Shown here: positions 34,193 through 42,701 of the stretch, piece by piece
Layout: each line of letters starts with the position of its first letter
Position numbering within the stretch: the first letter of the stretch is position 1
Assembly: GCF_014695775.1 (NCBI RefSeq)
Contig: NZ_JACJOX010000020.1
Location: 124,001-188,000 of the forward strand
Reading direction: 5' to 3'
DNA length: 64,000 nt
From: Leptolyngbya sp. FACHB-60
Lineage (GTDB): Bacteria; Cyanobacteriota; Cyanobacteriia; Phormidesmidales; Phormidesmidaceae
The notes under the pieces: model-generated
The model's input: the letters and a program-made list of their open reading frames with translations, nothing else
Told to the model about the DNA's origin: nothing
Databases searched by the model: none
Made by a program: the position numbers and the translations under genes

Positions 34193-34753
34193 CTAAGGCA
34201 CAACTCTAACAGGTGTACCAAGCTCGATACGAGCAAATAAGGCTTCTACATCAGCATTGTGCATTCGAATACAGCCATGAGAAGCCGCTGTCCCAACGGA
34301 GGCTGGGTCAGATGTACCATGAAAGCCTACCCAGACATGACCGTCCGTCCAAAATCCAACCCACCGGGTGCCTAATGGATTGCGGGAATCGCCGCCAGGA
34401 ATTCGCTCATCGGTGAAGGGATGTATCCAGGTGGGATGCTCTTGCATCTGCTGCACTTGAAAAGTACCCACGGGCGTTTCCCATCCAGCTCTGCCAATGC
34501 CAATTGGATACTCCTCAATGCGATTGACCCCGTGGTATAGGGTTACCTTACGTTGGCTGAGGCTGATTTCTACCCAAACAATTTCTTCGTTTGCCCTGCT
34601 TGAGCCTATGCCAGCCATAGGAGAAGCCGCCAGCATAGAAGACGCTGCTAGGGAAGGTGAGCTTTGGAAATAGGCTGCACCAATGGCATAGGGCGCTAGT
34701 CCGATCGCAGTCACTAGCCCAACTAGGTTGATTAACTGATTCCACGTTCTCAT
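34193..34753 (-). CDS. L,D-transpeptidase (YkuD), paralogue 2
   Basis: The 186-residue periplasmic enzyme has a signal segment (LVGLVTAIGLAPYAIGAAYF) and a YkuD domain with WETPVGTFQVQQM, RNPLGTRWVGFWTDGH and the catalytic SHGCIRM. The catalytic domain is nearly identical to paralogue 1, but the Pro/Ala linker is much shorter. A recent duplication with inversion around the Gln/Pro repeat gene is the simplest explanation. It probably acts in peptidoglycan cross-linking or protein attachment. Confidence 0.92.
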   Translation of the reverse strand: MRTWNQLINLVGLVTAIGLAPYAIGAAYFQSSPSLAASSMLAASPMAGIGSSRANEEIVWVEISLSQRKVTLYHGVNRIEEYPIGIGRAGWETPVGTFQVQQMQEHPTWIHPFTDERIPGGDSRNPLGTRWVGFWTDGHVWVGFHGTSDPASVGTAASHGCIRMHNADVEALFARIELGTPVRVVP

Positions 34754-35027
34754 TCATGAGCTCCTACTGTTGTCACAGTGTCTAGGCGATCGCCCAGATA
34801 CTATTGGGACAGCACCACCCACGGCATTTCTAAAAAATCACCGTGATTGATTCGCTGGCTAAAATTCTGCCAATTTCAGGCTAAAAAGAACGTGAATGAT
34901 TGCCAATGCTCCGTGGGGATGAAGTTTTCAACCAGGAGGGCGTTGTTTAGGGGGGATGTCCAAAACTACTTAGATATCGTTGAAAGAGTCACCGTGAGGT
35001 ATGGGGACTGGAAGCGCATCTCCTGCA

Positions 35028-36956
35028 TTAATTACAGCAGCTGTGTTTGCTAGCCGCAGGCGGCACGTCGTTGGCCGGGTTTTGGTCAAAGAAGTTCAGC
35101 GGCTTGAGCATAAAGCCAATGTAGGCCACGGGCATGATCGGCCAGTCTTCGGCGCGGGGCACGTGGCTGTGGGCAAAGGTGTGCCACACCACCAGGTCGG
35201 TGTTGGCCACGGGGCGATTGCCCGCTGTCCACTTGGGCAAACCCTCACCACCGGGGCTTTGGTTGGGGTAGTCGCCCGCCGGGAATCTCTCGTCGGAGCT
35301 ATAGGGCGTGACCCACAGGTGCTTAGTCATGTAGGTGGCGCGCTTCATGACGCTGGCGTTGGGGCTGGCCAGGGGCAGGGTATTCTCACCGGGAATCAGC
35401 TTGTAGGCCGTGGGGTAGCCCATGGCGTTGGTTTCTGTCGGGTTTACGATTTTCCAGTAGCGGCCCTTCATGGGGTCGATCAGGCGCTGGGCGGCGAGTT
35501 CGGTGTCGAGCAGCGTCGATTTGGCGTAGAAGGCATTGCCATAGGGGTTGAGTTCGTCCTCTTCAGGCTCAATATCCACTTCGTAAACAGAATTTTGCAG
35601 GCCATCCACACACATGTCGAGCCGCACGTTAAAGATGTGCTGGTGCACCGGGGCGTAGAGCTGGGGGGCGACCAGAGTGCCATACTTGGGCACCTCGCCG
35701 GGGGGGAATGCCGCCGTGCTGATCATGCCCGTCAGCTTGACCTCGTACTGAATGCTGCCATCTTGGTAGAAGTACCAGTAGAAGCCGTACTCATAGTTGC
35801 CTACGGTGGCGATGAAGGAGACGACTAACCGGCGCGACCTGCGCACCTCGGTCTCTTCCGTCCGCCAGTCCACGTGCTTCCAGAGAATGCCAAAGTCTTC
35901 TTCGTGCAGGCAGACAGCATTTTTGATCTGGGCTACCTCGCCGCGCGAGTTGGTCATGAAGGCGTCGAAGTAGTAGATTTCGCCCAGGCAGTCGCAGCCC
36001 AAAGTCAAAGAATTCGCCAGTGAGCCAATGCCGTATTCGCCCACGTCGAAGGCGTTTTTGCGGTAGTGGTGGGGCTGGGGGTCACCGTAGGGCACGGTCA
36101 TTTCGGCCAGCGAGGCGCGATAGAGAATGGGCCGCTCTTCGCCACCGTCGGTGTAGTTGACGGTGTAGAGCACCAGCCCTTCACGGGGGGTAAAGCCGAT
36201 GCGCATTTTCCACTTTTGCCAGTGAATTTCGTGACCGCTAACCGAGAAGCTGGGGCCTTCAGGCTGCACAATTTCGAGCGGCTTGAGGTCGGTGCGAAAG
36301 GCTTTGACGTACTCCTGGGAGTAGTTGGCCGACTGGGGCGGCAGGGGCACCACGCCATGGTCTTCGACCCGGATCACCTCCATTTTGTTGAGGTCAACGA
36401 CGGGAATGACGCCTTCGATGGGGCGGGCGTAGCCGTTGTCGGTGGGGTTGGCCCGCACCCAGCAGAGGGCGCGGGAGAGGCGCACACCGTCTTCATCCTC
36501 AAGGCCATAGTGGCCTGCTGACCAAGGGTCAACCATCACCAAGCTGGGGTCGGTGATGCCACGTTTGGCGATCGCCTCAATAAACTCCGGGCAGGCTTTG
36601 ACCGCATTCTCACACTCAATAAACTCATCCAGCATGATCGGCGGCTGCACGTCGGGGACGTGTTTCCAGGAGGTGACGGTGCCCTCGGTGAGAGACACGA
36701 TCGCCTCATAGGTCTGGGCCGTGGCATTGTCGAGCAGGATGGCAAAGGCTTCCCGCACAATGTCATCCCCCGGCTTAAAGCCCATTACCGTTTCTTTCGC
36801 CGGTTCGTTGAGGGTGACGGTGGCAAAGCGGGTCGTCGCACCTAAGGATTTTTGCTCGCGCAGAATGGCGACAGCGGCGGCAATTTCTTCGGGTGTTAGT
36901 GGTTCTAGGGGGTGGGCAACAGCGATCGCAGTGGGACGTTCTTGGGCGATAGTCAT
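35028..36956 (-). CDS. copper amine oxidase (primary-amine oxidase)
   Basis: It oxidises primary amines to aldehydes with release of ammonia and hydrogen peroxide, using copper and a self-made topaquinone. The 642 residues have two N-terminal small domains and the large catalytic domain. The topaquinone precursor is Tyr388 in VGNYEY. The likely catalytic base is Asp304 in FDVGEYGIG. Copper ligands are His438 and His440 (HQHIFNVRLDM), and the third is in HVPRAEDWP near residue 606. No signal peptide is visible, so it is probably cytoplasmic. It is the last gene of a same-strand series with an ACAD-like and a PhyH-like gene. Confidence 0.95.
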   Translation of the reverse strand: MTIAQERPTAIAVAHPLEPLTPEEIAAAVAILREQKSLGATTRFATVTLNEPAKETVMGFKPGDDIVREAFAILLDNATAQTYEAIVSLTEGTVTSWKHVPDVQPPIMLDEFIECENAVKACPEFIEAIAKRGITDPSLVMVDPWSAGHYGLEDEDGVRLSRALCWVRANPTDNGYARPIEGVIPVVDLNKMEVIRVEDHGVVPLPPQSANYSQEYVKAFRTDLKPLEIVQPEGPSFSVSGHEIHWQKWKMRIGFTPREGLVLYTVNYTDGGEERPILYRASLAEMTVPYGDPQPHHYRKNAFDVGEYGIGSLANSLTLGCDCLGEIYYFDAFMTNSRGEVAQIKNAVCLHEEDFGILWKHVDWRTEETEVRRSRRLVVSFIATVGNYEYGFYWYFYQDGSIQYEVKLTGMISTAAFPPGEVPKYGTLVAPQLYAPVHQHIFNVRLDMCVDGLQNSVYEVDIEPEEDELNPYGNAFYAKSTLLDTELAAQRLIDPMKGRYWKIVNPTETNAMGYPTAYKLIPGENTLPLASPNASVMKRATYMTKHLWVTPYSSDERFPAGDYPNQSPGGEGLPKWTAGNRPVANTDLVVWHTFAHSHVPRAEDWPIMPVAYIGFMLKPLNFFDQNPANDVPPAASKHSCCN

Positions 36957-37045
36957 GGGATATGGCTCCTGAGGAGTAGTTGGGAGAGGGGGAGGGGAAA
37001 TTTTGAGTTTTGAGTTTTGAATTGGGCCTGCGGCCTAAGGATTCT

Positions 37046-37202
37046 GTAGGGTGGGCATTGCCCACCATTGCTCTGGGCTACAAATCGTTTAACGCCTGGG
37101 CATTGTTCTCGACGGGACAGCTGATCAGAGGCGATCGCGGCTTTTTGGCCAACACTCTGGGGGTTTTGGGCCGGGATGAGTGGTGGGCGGTGCCCACCCT
37201 AC
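37046..37202. mobile_element. MITE-like element with GTAGGG...CCCTAC inverted ends, copy 1
   Basis: The left end GTAGGGTGGGCATTGCCCAC (37046-37065, then C) and its inverted counterpart (37182-37202) enclose 115 bases with no coding capacity. Each end is itself a GGTGGGCA-type palindrome. The right end supplies the TAG stop codon of the acyl-CoA dehydrogenase gene (37199-37201). No target duplication is obvious. Confidence 0.6.
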
Positions 37203-38614
37203 GCGGCGGCGACGGGAACAGGCACTTCCTCCTCTAAATCAGCCAGCAGCGACTCGGCGAGCCTGCGCTTTTCGTCGGGGTCGAGCTTCTTCAGCTCGTT
37301 GTGCAGCACGCGCTCGTTCACCGACTGGTTCCAGTAGTCGAGCGAGTCGAAGCCCAGCAGGGCCGCTTTGCCGACGAACTGGCGTAGCACCTCGTTGGTT
37401 GGCCCCATCACCCAGCCCGCTTTGCCATCACGCAGGTAGCGCTCGATTTCCATGTCTTTCTTAAAGCCGGAGCCACCGCAGGCGTGGAGCATTTTGTCGC
37501 AGACATGGGCCACATTCTTGGCCGCCTCAAACTTGATTTGCCAGTACCAGTGCAGATAGGCCGAGCGCGGCAGGGCGCTGGTATCGGCGTGGATGGCCCA
37601 ATCGCAGCCGTTGGTGAGCTGATCCATCAATTGCCCCATGGAAAAGGTGAACATGCGGCAGGCGCTGGTGTCGATAATCGCCTCACCAAAGTAGTCCTGA
37701 ATTGTTGGGTAATCCGCGACGCGTATGCCCACATCGACGTGCTTTTTGCGGGTGACGTGGGCCTTGGCAATGTCGATCGCTCCCAAGGCAATCCCATTCC
37801 AGCAGGCCGACGAGCAGAGCAAAAAGAACGGATCAACGATTTCGTCGTTAGAGGTGCTGCCATCGCCCTCGGGGCCAACCATGCGATCGCGCGGCACGGT
37901 CACCCCATCCACCAGCAGGGTGCCAGACTGGTTGCCGCGTAGGCCCAAGGCATCCCACTTGTGGGGCTCAGCCTGCACCTCGTCGGCATAGATCAAAAAG
38001 CATGACAGATCGGCATAGTTGCCGTCGAAGTGGGGGCTGGTGGTCTGCACAATGTACCAGTCGGCAAACCCCGCTGAGGTCGTCCACGACGCCTTTTTGT
38101 TCACCTGCCAGCCATCAGGAGTCGCCGTGGCCCTGGAAGACACAGGGTACCAGAAGTGCGAGCCAGTCTCGGGGTCAGAGTAGGACAGGGTGCCGATTAG
38201 CACCTCGCTATCGAGCCGCTTCAGCAAGCTTTGCAGTTCTGGGCTGTTGTGAGCGCGAAATAGGGCTGCTGCCACCGCCCCCAGGTGCATGGTGTAGCAC
38301 ATCGCCGTGCTGGGGCAGCCGTAGCGGGCGATGGTTTCGACCACCATGGCGGCGCAGATGTGGTTTTCACCCAGGCCACCCCATTCTTTAGGCACAAACA
38401 GGCTGAGCAACCCCAGGGATGCCAGCGCCTCGAAGTTTTTGCGCGGGTAGATCAAGTTGCGATCGGAGGCGATCGCATTGGGTCGCAGCACCGCCGCGCA
38501 CAGCTCGATCAGTTTGGCCTGGAGCGCTTGCTGCTCGGGGGTGAGCAACCACTGGGGGTCAAAGTCTTCAGTTAAACCGGTGAAAGGCATTCCGTTCCAG
38601 GTTTTGGTAGACAT
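37199..38614 (-). CDS. acyl-CoA dehydrogenase-like flavoprotein
   Basis: The 471 residues show the acyl-CoA dehydrogenase fold. An N-terminal helical domain is followed by the FAD-binding middle region (IGTLSYSDPETGSHF, WTTSAGFADWYIVQTT, ALGLRGNQSGTLLVDGVTVP). The C-terminal helical domain contains HACGGSGFKKDMEIERYLRD. Members oxidise acyl-CoA esters, but relatives act on nitroalkanes, sulfur heterocycles or amines. Cyanobacteria generally lack beta-oxidation and no thiolase or hydratase is nearby, so a non-classical substrate is likely. The stop codon lies inside a MITE-like end. Its last residues (VPVPVAAA) may be element-derived. Confidence 0.9.
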   Translation of the reverse strand: MSTKTWNGMPFTGLTEDFDPQWLLTPEQQALQAKLIELCAAVLRPNAIASDRNLIYPRKNFEALASLGLLSLFVPKEWGGLGENHICAAMVVETIARYGCPSTAMCYTMHLGAVAAALFRAHNSPELQSLLKRLDSEVLIGTLSYSDPETGSHFWYPVSSRATATPDGWQVNKKASWTTSAGFADWYIVQTTSPHFDGNYADLSCFLIYADEVQAEPHKWDALGLRGNQSGTLLVDGVTVPRDRMVGPEGDGSTSNDEIVDPFFLLCSSACWNGIALGAIDIAKAHVTRKKHVDVGIRVADYPTIQDYFGEAIIDTSACRMFTFSMGQLMDQLTNGCDWAIHADTSALPRSAYLHWYWQIKFEAAKNVAHVCDKMLHACGGSGFKKDMEIERYLRDGKAGWVMGPTNEVLRQFVGKAALLGFDSLDYWNQSVNERVLHNELKKLDPDEKRRLAESLLADLEEEVPVPVAAA

Positions 38615-38733
38615 GGGGGGTGGATGGGTGGGGGGTGGACGGGTAGGGAAGGTAGGGAAGTTTTGAGTGTTGAATTTATGCCGGATAGCAAGAACTCAAA
38701 ATTCAAAACTAAGAACTTAAAACTCTCAACCAA

Positions 38734-39633
38734 TCAAGCGATCGCCATTGCGCCCTGCCCCAGCGGGTCTTCGCAATAGTCCACCAGGTGGGGGCTGCGG
38801 TAGCCGTCGTTGCGCCAGAGAATGGGGAAAAAGCTCTCATCCATTTCGGTTTCGCCGACGCGCTTGTAGCGGCCGTAGATGTAGCCCTGGGGGTTGGTGG
38901 GGTGAAACTGGGCCGAGGCGGGGATGGTGTGCAGACCAATGCTGCGGAACATGCCCTCGGTGCGGGTGGTGGGGCCGAGGCCGTGCCAGGTGCGTCCGTG
39001 GTGGAAGGCGCAGCCGCCAGCGGGCACATCGACGACAACCAGCTCCGGTTCAGGAACGCCAGCGTTTTCGGCGGCTTGTAGCATGGCCCAGCGATAGTCT
39101 TTGGTCGGGGCGTGGAACTCGCCCGCAACGCTGGAGAGTGGCCACTTGTGGGAGCCTTTGGCGTAGACTAGGGTGCCATCGGCGGCGGTGGCCCGATCCA
39201 GCGCCACCCAGCAGGTCATCATGGCAGCGGGTTCGAGATAGTCAATGTAGGCACCGTCTTGGTGCATGGCGATCGCCTGGGCCCCGGGCGGCTTCATCCA
39301 CAGGCTGTCTTGGCCAATGCGGGCCCCCTCCCACCCAGCCAGCGTGGCGCTGAGGCGGCCAATTTCTGAGGAGAGCACCAGGCTGGCGATGGTGCAATCG
39401 CACTTCCAGCCGTTGCAGATCTCGCGGGTAATGTCGGGTAGGCTCATGCGCGGTCGCCAATGCCACTCATCGGGGTAAATGCCCGTTTCAAAATCGCCGT
39501 GAAACATGGGTTCTAAACGATTAGCTAGGCGTTCGGCAAAGTCTGCGGGCAGAAAGTTTTCCAGAATCAAAAAGCCGTCATTCTGGAACTGCTGAATTTG
39601 GGCAGGGGTGAGCTGAATGGGTTGATAGTCCAT
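38734..39633 (-). CDS. phytanoyl-CoA dioxygenase (PhyH) family oxygenase
   Basis: This Fe(II)/2-oxoglutarate-dependent hydroxylase has about 299 residues from ATG 39633. The frame is open to 39678, but MDYQPIQLTPAQIQQFQNDGFLIL is the normal family start. The iron-binding facial triad is visible: MHQDGAYIDY gives His and Asp, and HHGRTWHGLGPT gives the distal His. An Arg follows in TRTEGMFRSIGLH for 2-oxoglutarate. Substrates of bacterial members range from ectoine to acyl-peptides and cannot be read from sequence. It is first in the PhyH-ACAD-amine oxidase series. Confidence 0.92.
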   Translation of the reverse strand: MDYQPIQLTPAQIQQFQNDGFLILENFLPADFAERLANRLEPMFHGDFETGIYPDEWHWRPRMSLPDITREICNGWKCDCTIASLVLSSEIGRLSATLAGWEGARIGQDSLWMKPPGAQAIAMHQDGAYIDYLEPAAMMTCWVALDRATAADGTLVYAKGSHKWPLSSVAGEFHAPTKDYRWAMLQAAENAGVPEPELVVVDVPAGGCAFHHGRTWHGLGPTTRTEGMFRSIGLHTIPASAQFHPTNPQGYIYGRYKRVGETEMDESFFPILWRNDGYRSPHLVDYCEDPLGQGAMAIA

Positions 39634-39703
39634 TGCAAACAGAGTCTCTGGGTGCAGGAAACACAGGGAGCGGGGCAAGTCTGGTCTACAGAAAATTGTC
39701 GAT

Positions 39704-39724
39704 GGTGGGCCATGCCCACCCTAC
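39704..39724. repeat. single GGTGGGCA...CCCTAC palindrome
   Basis: One copy of the same palindromic unit that forms the ends of the elements at 37046-37202 and 48519-48646, here without a partner. It lies just upstream of the PhyH-like gene. Confidence 0.7.
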
Positions 39725-39745
39725 GGGGGCGATCGCAAAGTATGG

Positions 39746-39802
39746 GTAGGTTGGGTGAAACCCAACGCAGGGTTTAGCTCTGTTGGGTTTCACCCAATCT
39801 AC
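39746..39802. repeat. GTAGGTTGGGTG-type hairpin element
   Basis: Two 21-base arms (left begins GTAGGTTGGGTGAAACCC, right ends TTTCACCCAATCTAC) have one mismatch and a 15-base loop. Similar GTAGGTTGGGT hairpins are widespread in cyanobacterial intergenic DNA. Confidence 0.75.
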
Positions 39803-39885
39803 TGGGCCGAATTTGACTCGACTTAGTTGACAAATCTGGGGGGTGCCCTATGTACTTGTCATAATAAGTTCTCCCCCCAAAGATT

Positions 39886-40629
39886 ATGTGTCCCCCGTTA
39901 CCCGCAACCGAATCTCTCACCAGCCTCACCGTTGAGCCGGGCGTTTTGCACATTGCCGCCAGCGACTTTGACGCCCGCCCTATGAGCTTTCTCACCGCTG
40001 ATGGGCAGCGCACCGGCTACGAGCCTGAGCTAGCCCGCCACCTCTGCCACCAGCTCGGGCTGACCCCCGTGTGGCACAACCTGCCTATGTTTGAGTTTTA
40101 TACCTGCCTGGCTACCGGGAAATACGATGTGGTGTGGTTTAACCAAGCCATTACCCCCGATCGCCAGCAGATAGTCGATTTTACTCAGCCCTATGGCCTG
40201 TTCGATGAAGCGGTGTTAGTCAAACAAGGCAGCGGTATTGCCGCTGTTGCAGACCTGTCTGGCAAGCGGGTAGGAGGACTGGCCGACAGCACCAACATTG
40301 CCCTGGTTGAGGGTTTCCCCGGCGCGATCGCGGTGCCCTACCCCGGTAGCGACCAGGTGCTGCCTGAAATGCTGGCGGCCCTCCGTGCTGGAGAGATCGA
40401 CGCGCTGATTGACGATGAACTGGTTTTGGTCGTGGCGGCTGAGGAGGATGCCTCGCTGAAGCTTGCCTTTACGCTGCCAACGCGGGTGCCCTTTGCGATC
40501 GCCACGGCCAAATCCACCCCCACCCTAACGGCGACGCTCAATGGGGCGATCTCAGCTGCCCTAGCCGACGGCACCATGGCCAAACTCTGGGCTGAATGGA
40601 TTCCCTGGAAGCCGTTTCCCTGGGCGTAA
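39886..40629 (+). CDS. amino-acid-type periplasmic-binding-fold protein lacking a signal peptide
   Basis: The 247 residues match the ABC-type amino-acid-binding (PBPb) fold: LHIAASDFDARPMSFLTADG, YEPELARHLCHQLGL, YDVVWFNQAITPDR, VDFTQPYGLFDEAVLV, ALRAGEIDALIDDELV. The N-terminus has neither a signal peptide nor a lipobox, and the upstream region offers no in-frame extension. It may be cytoplasmic, act as a sensor, or use an unusual export route. It is divergent from the PhyH-ACAD-amine oxidase series and has no permease or ATPase neighbour. A near-palindrome of G and C runs (39838-39843, 39874-39879) precedes the start. Confidence 0.85.
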   Translation: MCPPLPATESLTSLTVEPGVLHIAASDFDARPMSFLTADGQRTGYEPELARHLCHQLGLTPVWHNLPMFEFYTCLATGKYDVVWFNQAITPDRQQIVDFTQPYGLFDEAVLVKQGSGIAAVADLSGKRVGGLADSTNIALVEGFPGAIAVPYPGSDQVLPEMLAALRAGEIDALIDDELVLVVAAEEDASLKLAFTLPTRVPFAIATAKSTPTLTATLNGAISAALADGTMAKLWAEWIPWKPFPWA

Positions 40630-40690
40630 TCTGGACAAAATCACGGACTTACAGAACCGTCCCATCGCGATCGCCACCCATCCCCGCCTC

Positions 40691-42544
40691 CTACTCCAAC
40701 GACTCTCGATACCGCGCCAGCAGCGGCTGCAAGAAGTCGTAGCCATCGACGCCAATCACGGCGAGAAACTGGCGACGGTGGTCGGCGAGAATGCCCTCAA
40801 AGGTCTCTGGCCCCAGTTGCCCGTAAAGAATGCTGAGCAGGGCAGCGGGCTGCCGCCATTCGGGGGAGTCGATCTGGTGGTGCAGATACATACCGAGGCA
40901 GCCGGTGAGCACCGCTTGTTCGAGGTTGCCGTCGCCCTGGTAGGCGGCAGCGAGGTTGGCAAAATTGGAGGCCATTAGAAAGCGATCGCCGATCGCCTGC
41001 GCCACCTGTAGCCCCTGCTGGAGGGACTCGATCGCATCCCGATATTGCCCGAGCTTGAGCTGGGCAATGCCGAGGCTATTGGCGCAGAGGGCCTGGCTGG
41101 GGCGATCGCCTACCTGCTCCGATAGCGCCAGCCCTTGCTCCAGATAGCTGAGCACGGTTTCGTACTGTTCGGCCTCCAGCAGTTGGGACTGGCCCTGGGC
41201 GACTTGGCTATAGCCCACGTTGGCCAAAGCGTTGGCCTGACCAATGCGATCACCGCTCTGGCGAGCTAAAATCAGCGCCCGCTGGCTGTGGCCTTGGGCC
41301 GCCTCAAAGTCTTGCTGGGCCACTGAGGTGCGGCTGAGATGGTTGAGGTTGGCAATTTCACAGGGCACATCCTGGGCCTCGCGGGCCACCTCTAAAGCCT
41401 GCTGGTGAAAGCGTTGGGCCTGGCTGTAGTTGCCCAACGCCCGCTGCGAATAGCCCAGCAGGGTGAGAATGCGGGCTTTCACCGCTGTGTTGGGCACCGC
41501 TTGCAGGGGCTGATCCAGGTACTCTAGCAGGGCGCGAAGGGGCTCTCCAGACAGGGCGGTAAACAGGCCGCCATAGAGCGGAAAATAGCTTTGGTTGGCA
41601 AACTGCCGCAGCCCCTGAAGCGCCAGCTGAAACGAACCCATCGACAGAATGCGCTGACCCTGCTGGCCCAAGCGGTCAGAGATCTGCCCCCAGACCACGG
41701 CAAAGGTGAGAAAAGTGGCAATCGATAGCCGCTTGCCCGATTGAGGGTCATAGGGCTGGCGATCGAACCAGTTCACCAGGGCCAGCTGAAGGCGCTGCAA
41801 AACCACCCCCCAAGCAACCCAGTCGGCCACGGCTAAGGGAGCCGTCACGCCAGCGGCAGTGACCGTCTGATGCTGAGCCAGGTCAACAAACAGGCGTTTC
41901 AGCGCTGGGTTGCCCACAATTTTGCCCCAGTGCTGCCACGGGCCAGACTGGTCGCCAGGCTCGCTAAAGCCTAGCTGCTGACCCTGAGCATAGATCCACC
42001 CCACCACGTCGCCTTCGAGTTGCTGCCAGGCGGTCAGTCCCTGGTCTAACCCGTCAGCTAAGGTGGCCAGGGCCGGGGCAGTCTCGGTAGCCTGTGCCGA
42101 TTCGGACGGCACAGGAGCCTGCTTGAGCGCCCGCACTAGCTGCACCAACTGTTCCCGAGAGAGGGGCTGTTCGCGGTTAGGGTCAAGGGCGGCGAGGAGC
42201 TGAGACAGCCGCTCTTCGGGCGGCGCATTGAGAATTTCAGCTTCTATGCTGGTGAGCACCGCTGTGGCCTGGTTGTCGGCCTGCCAGCGCTCCCATTCGC
42301 CCTGGATGGTGCGGAGGGCACGCTGTTGGCGCAGAGCTTTGGCCTGCTTAAATTCGTCACTGCCGGGGGCTAGGTCGGTCTCTAGGGCGGCCAGGGTAGT
42401 GGCCAAGGCCCGCTCAAACAGTTCGCCACTGCCCGGCTCGATGCCCGCTTGCAGCATGCGGTAGACCTGCTGTTTCGACTGAATTTTGCCCTTGAGGGTA
42501 GCGGCTACTATGTCATCAATGAGTGTCTGGTACGGTTGAGCCAT
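40691..42544 (-). CDS. tetratricopeptide repeat protein
   Basis: The 617-residue soluble protein has a helical N-terminal region (residues 1-150) and a middle domain without a name. At least five TPR units span about residues 345-590 (LLGYSQRALGNYSQAQRFHQQALEVA, ANALANVGYSQVAQGQSQLLEAEQYE, ANSLGIAQLKLGQYRDAIESLQ, ASNFANLAAAYQGDGNLEQAVL). Such proteins are common in cyanobacteria and mediate protein-protein contacts. The partner is unknown. It is divergent from tilS and convergent with the solute-binding-like gene. Confidence 0.83.
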   Translation of the reverse strand: MAQPYQTLIDDIVAATLKGKIQSKQQVYRMLQAGIEPGSGELFERALATTLAALETDLAPGSDEFKQAKALRQQRALRTIQGEWERWQADNQATAVLTSIEAEILNAPPEERLSQLLAALDPNREQPLSREQLVQLVRALKQAPVPSESAQATETAPALATLADGLDQGLTAWQQLEGDVVGWIYAQGQQLGFSEPGDQSGPWQHWGKIVGNPALKRLFVDLAQHQTVTAAGVTAPLAVADWVAWGVVLQRLQLALVNWFDRQPYDPQSGKRLSIATFLTFAVVWGQISDRLGQQGQRILSMGSFQLALQGLRQFANQSYFPLYGGLFTALSGEPLRALLEYLDQPLQAVPNTAVKARILTLLGYSQRALGNYSQAQRFHQQALEVAREAQDVPCEIANLNHLSRTSVAQQDFEAAQGHSQRALILARQSGDRIGQANALANVGYSQVAQGQSQLLEAEQYETVLSYLEQGLALSEQVGDRPSQALCANSLGIAQLKLGQYRDAIESLQQGLQVAQAIGDRFLMASNFANLAAAYQGDGNLEQAVLTGCLGMYLHHQIDSPEWRQPAALLSILYGQLGPETFEGILADHRRQFLAVIGVDGYDFLQPLLARYRESLE

Positions 42545-42701
42545 CGATCGCTATGCCGTTCAAAACTGCGGAGGAGCCGTTGCCCCAAGTGTGCCACAGA
42601 TTTTTCTGAGATTCAGCCCGATAGCGGCAGACGGTTGGAGGTCAAAGCCCGACGAAATCCTCGGGTGAGGTAGCCTGGGAAGAACGCGTTTCCCTTTATC
42701 T

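Noticed and set aside
34847-35053. 68-residue plus-strand frame
   Set aside because: No ribosome binding site or family likeness, and it overlaps the amine oxidase end.
35001-35828. 275-residue plus-strand frame
   Set aside because: Antisense shadow of the copper amine oxidase gene. His/Val/Gly-rich with no domain.
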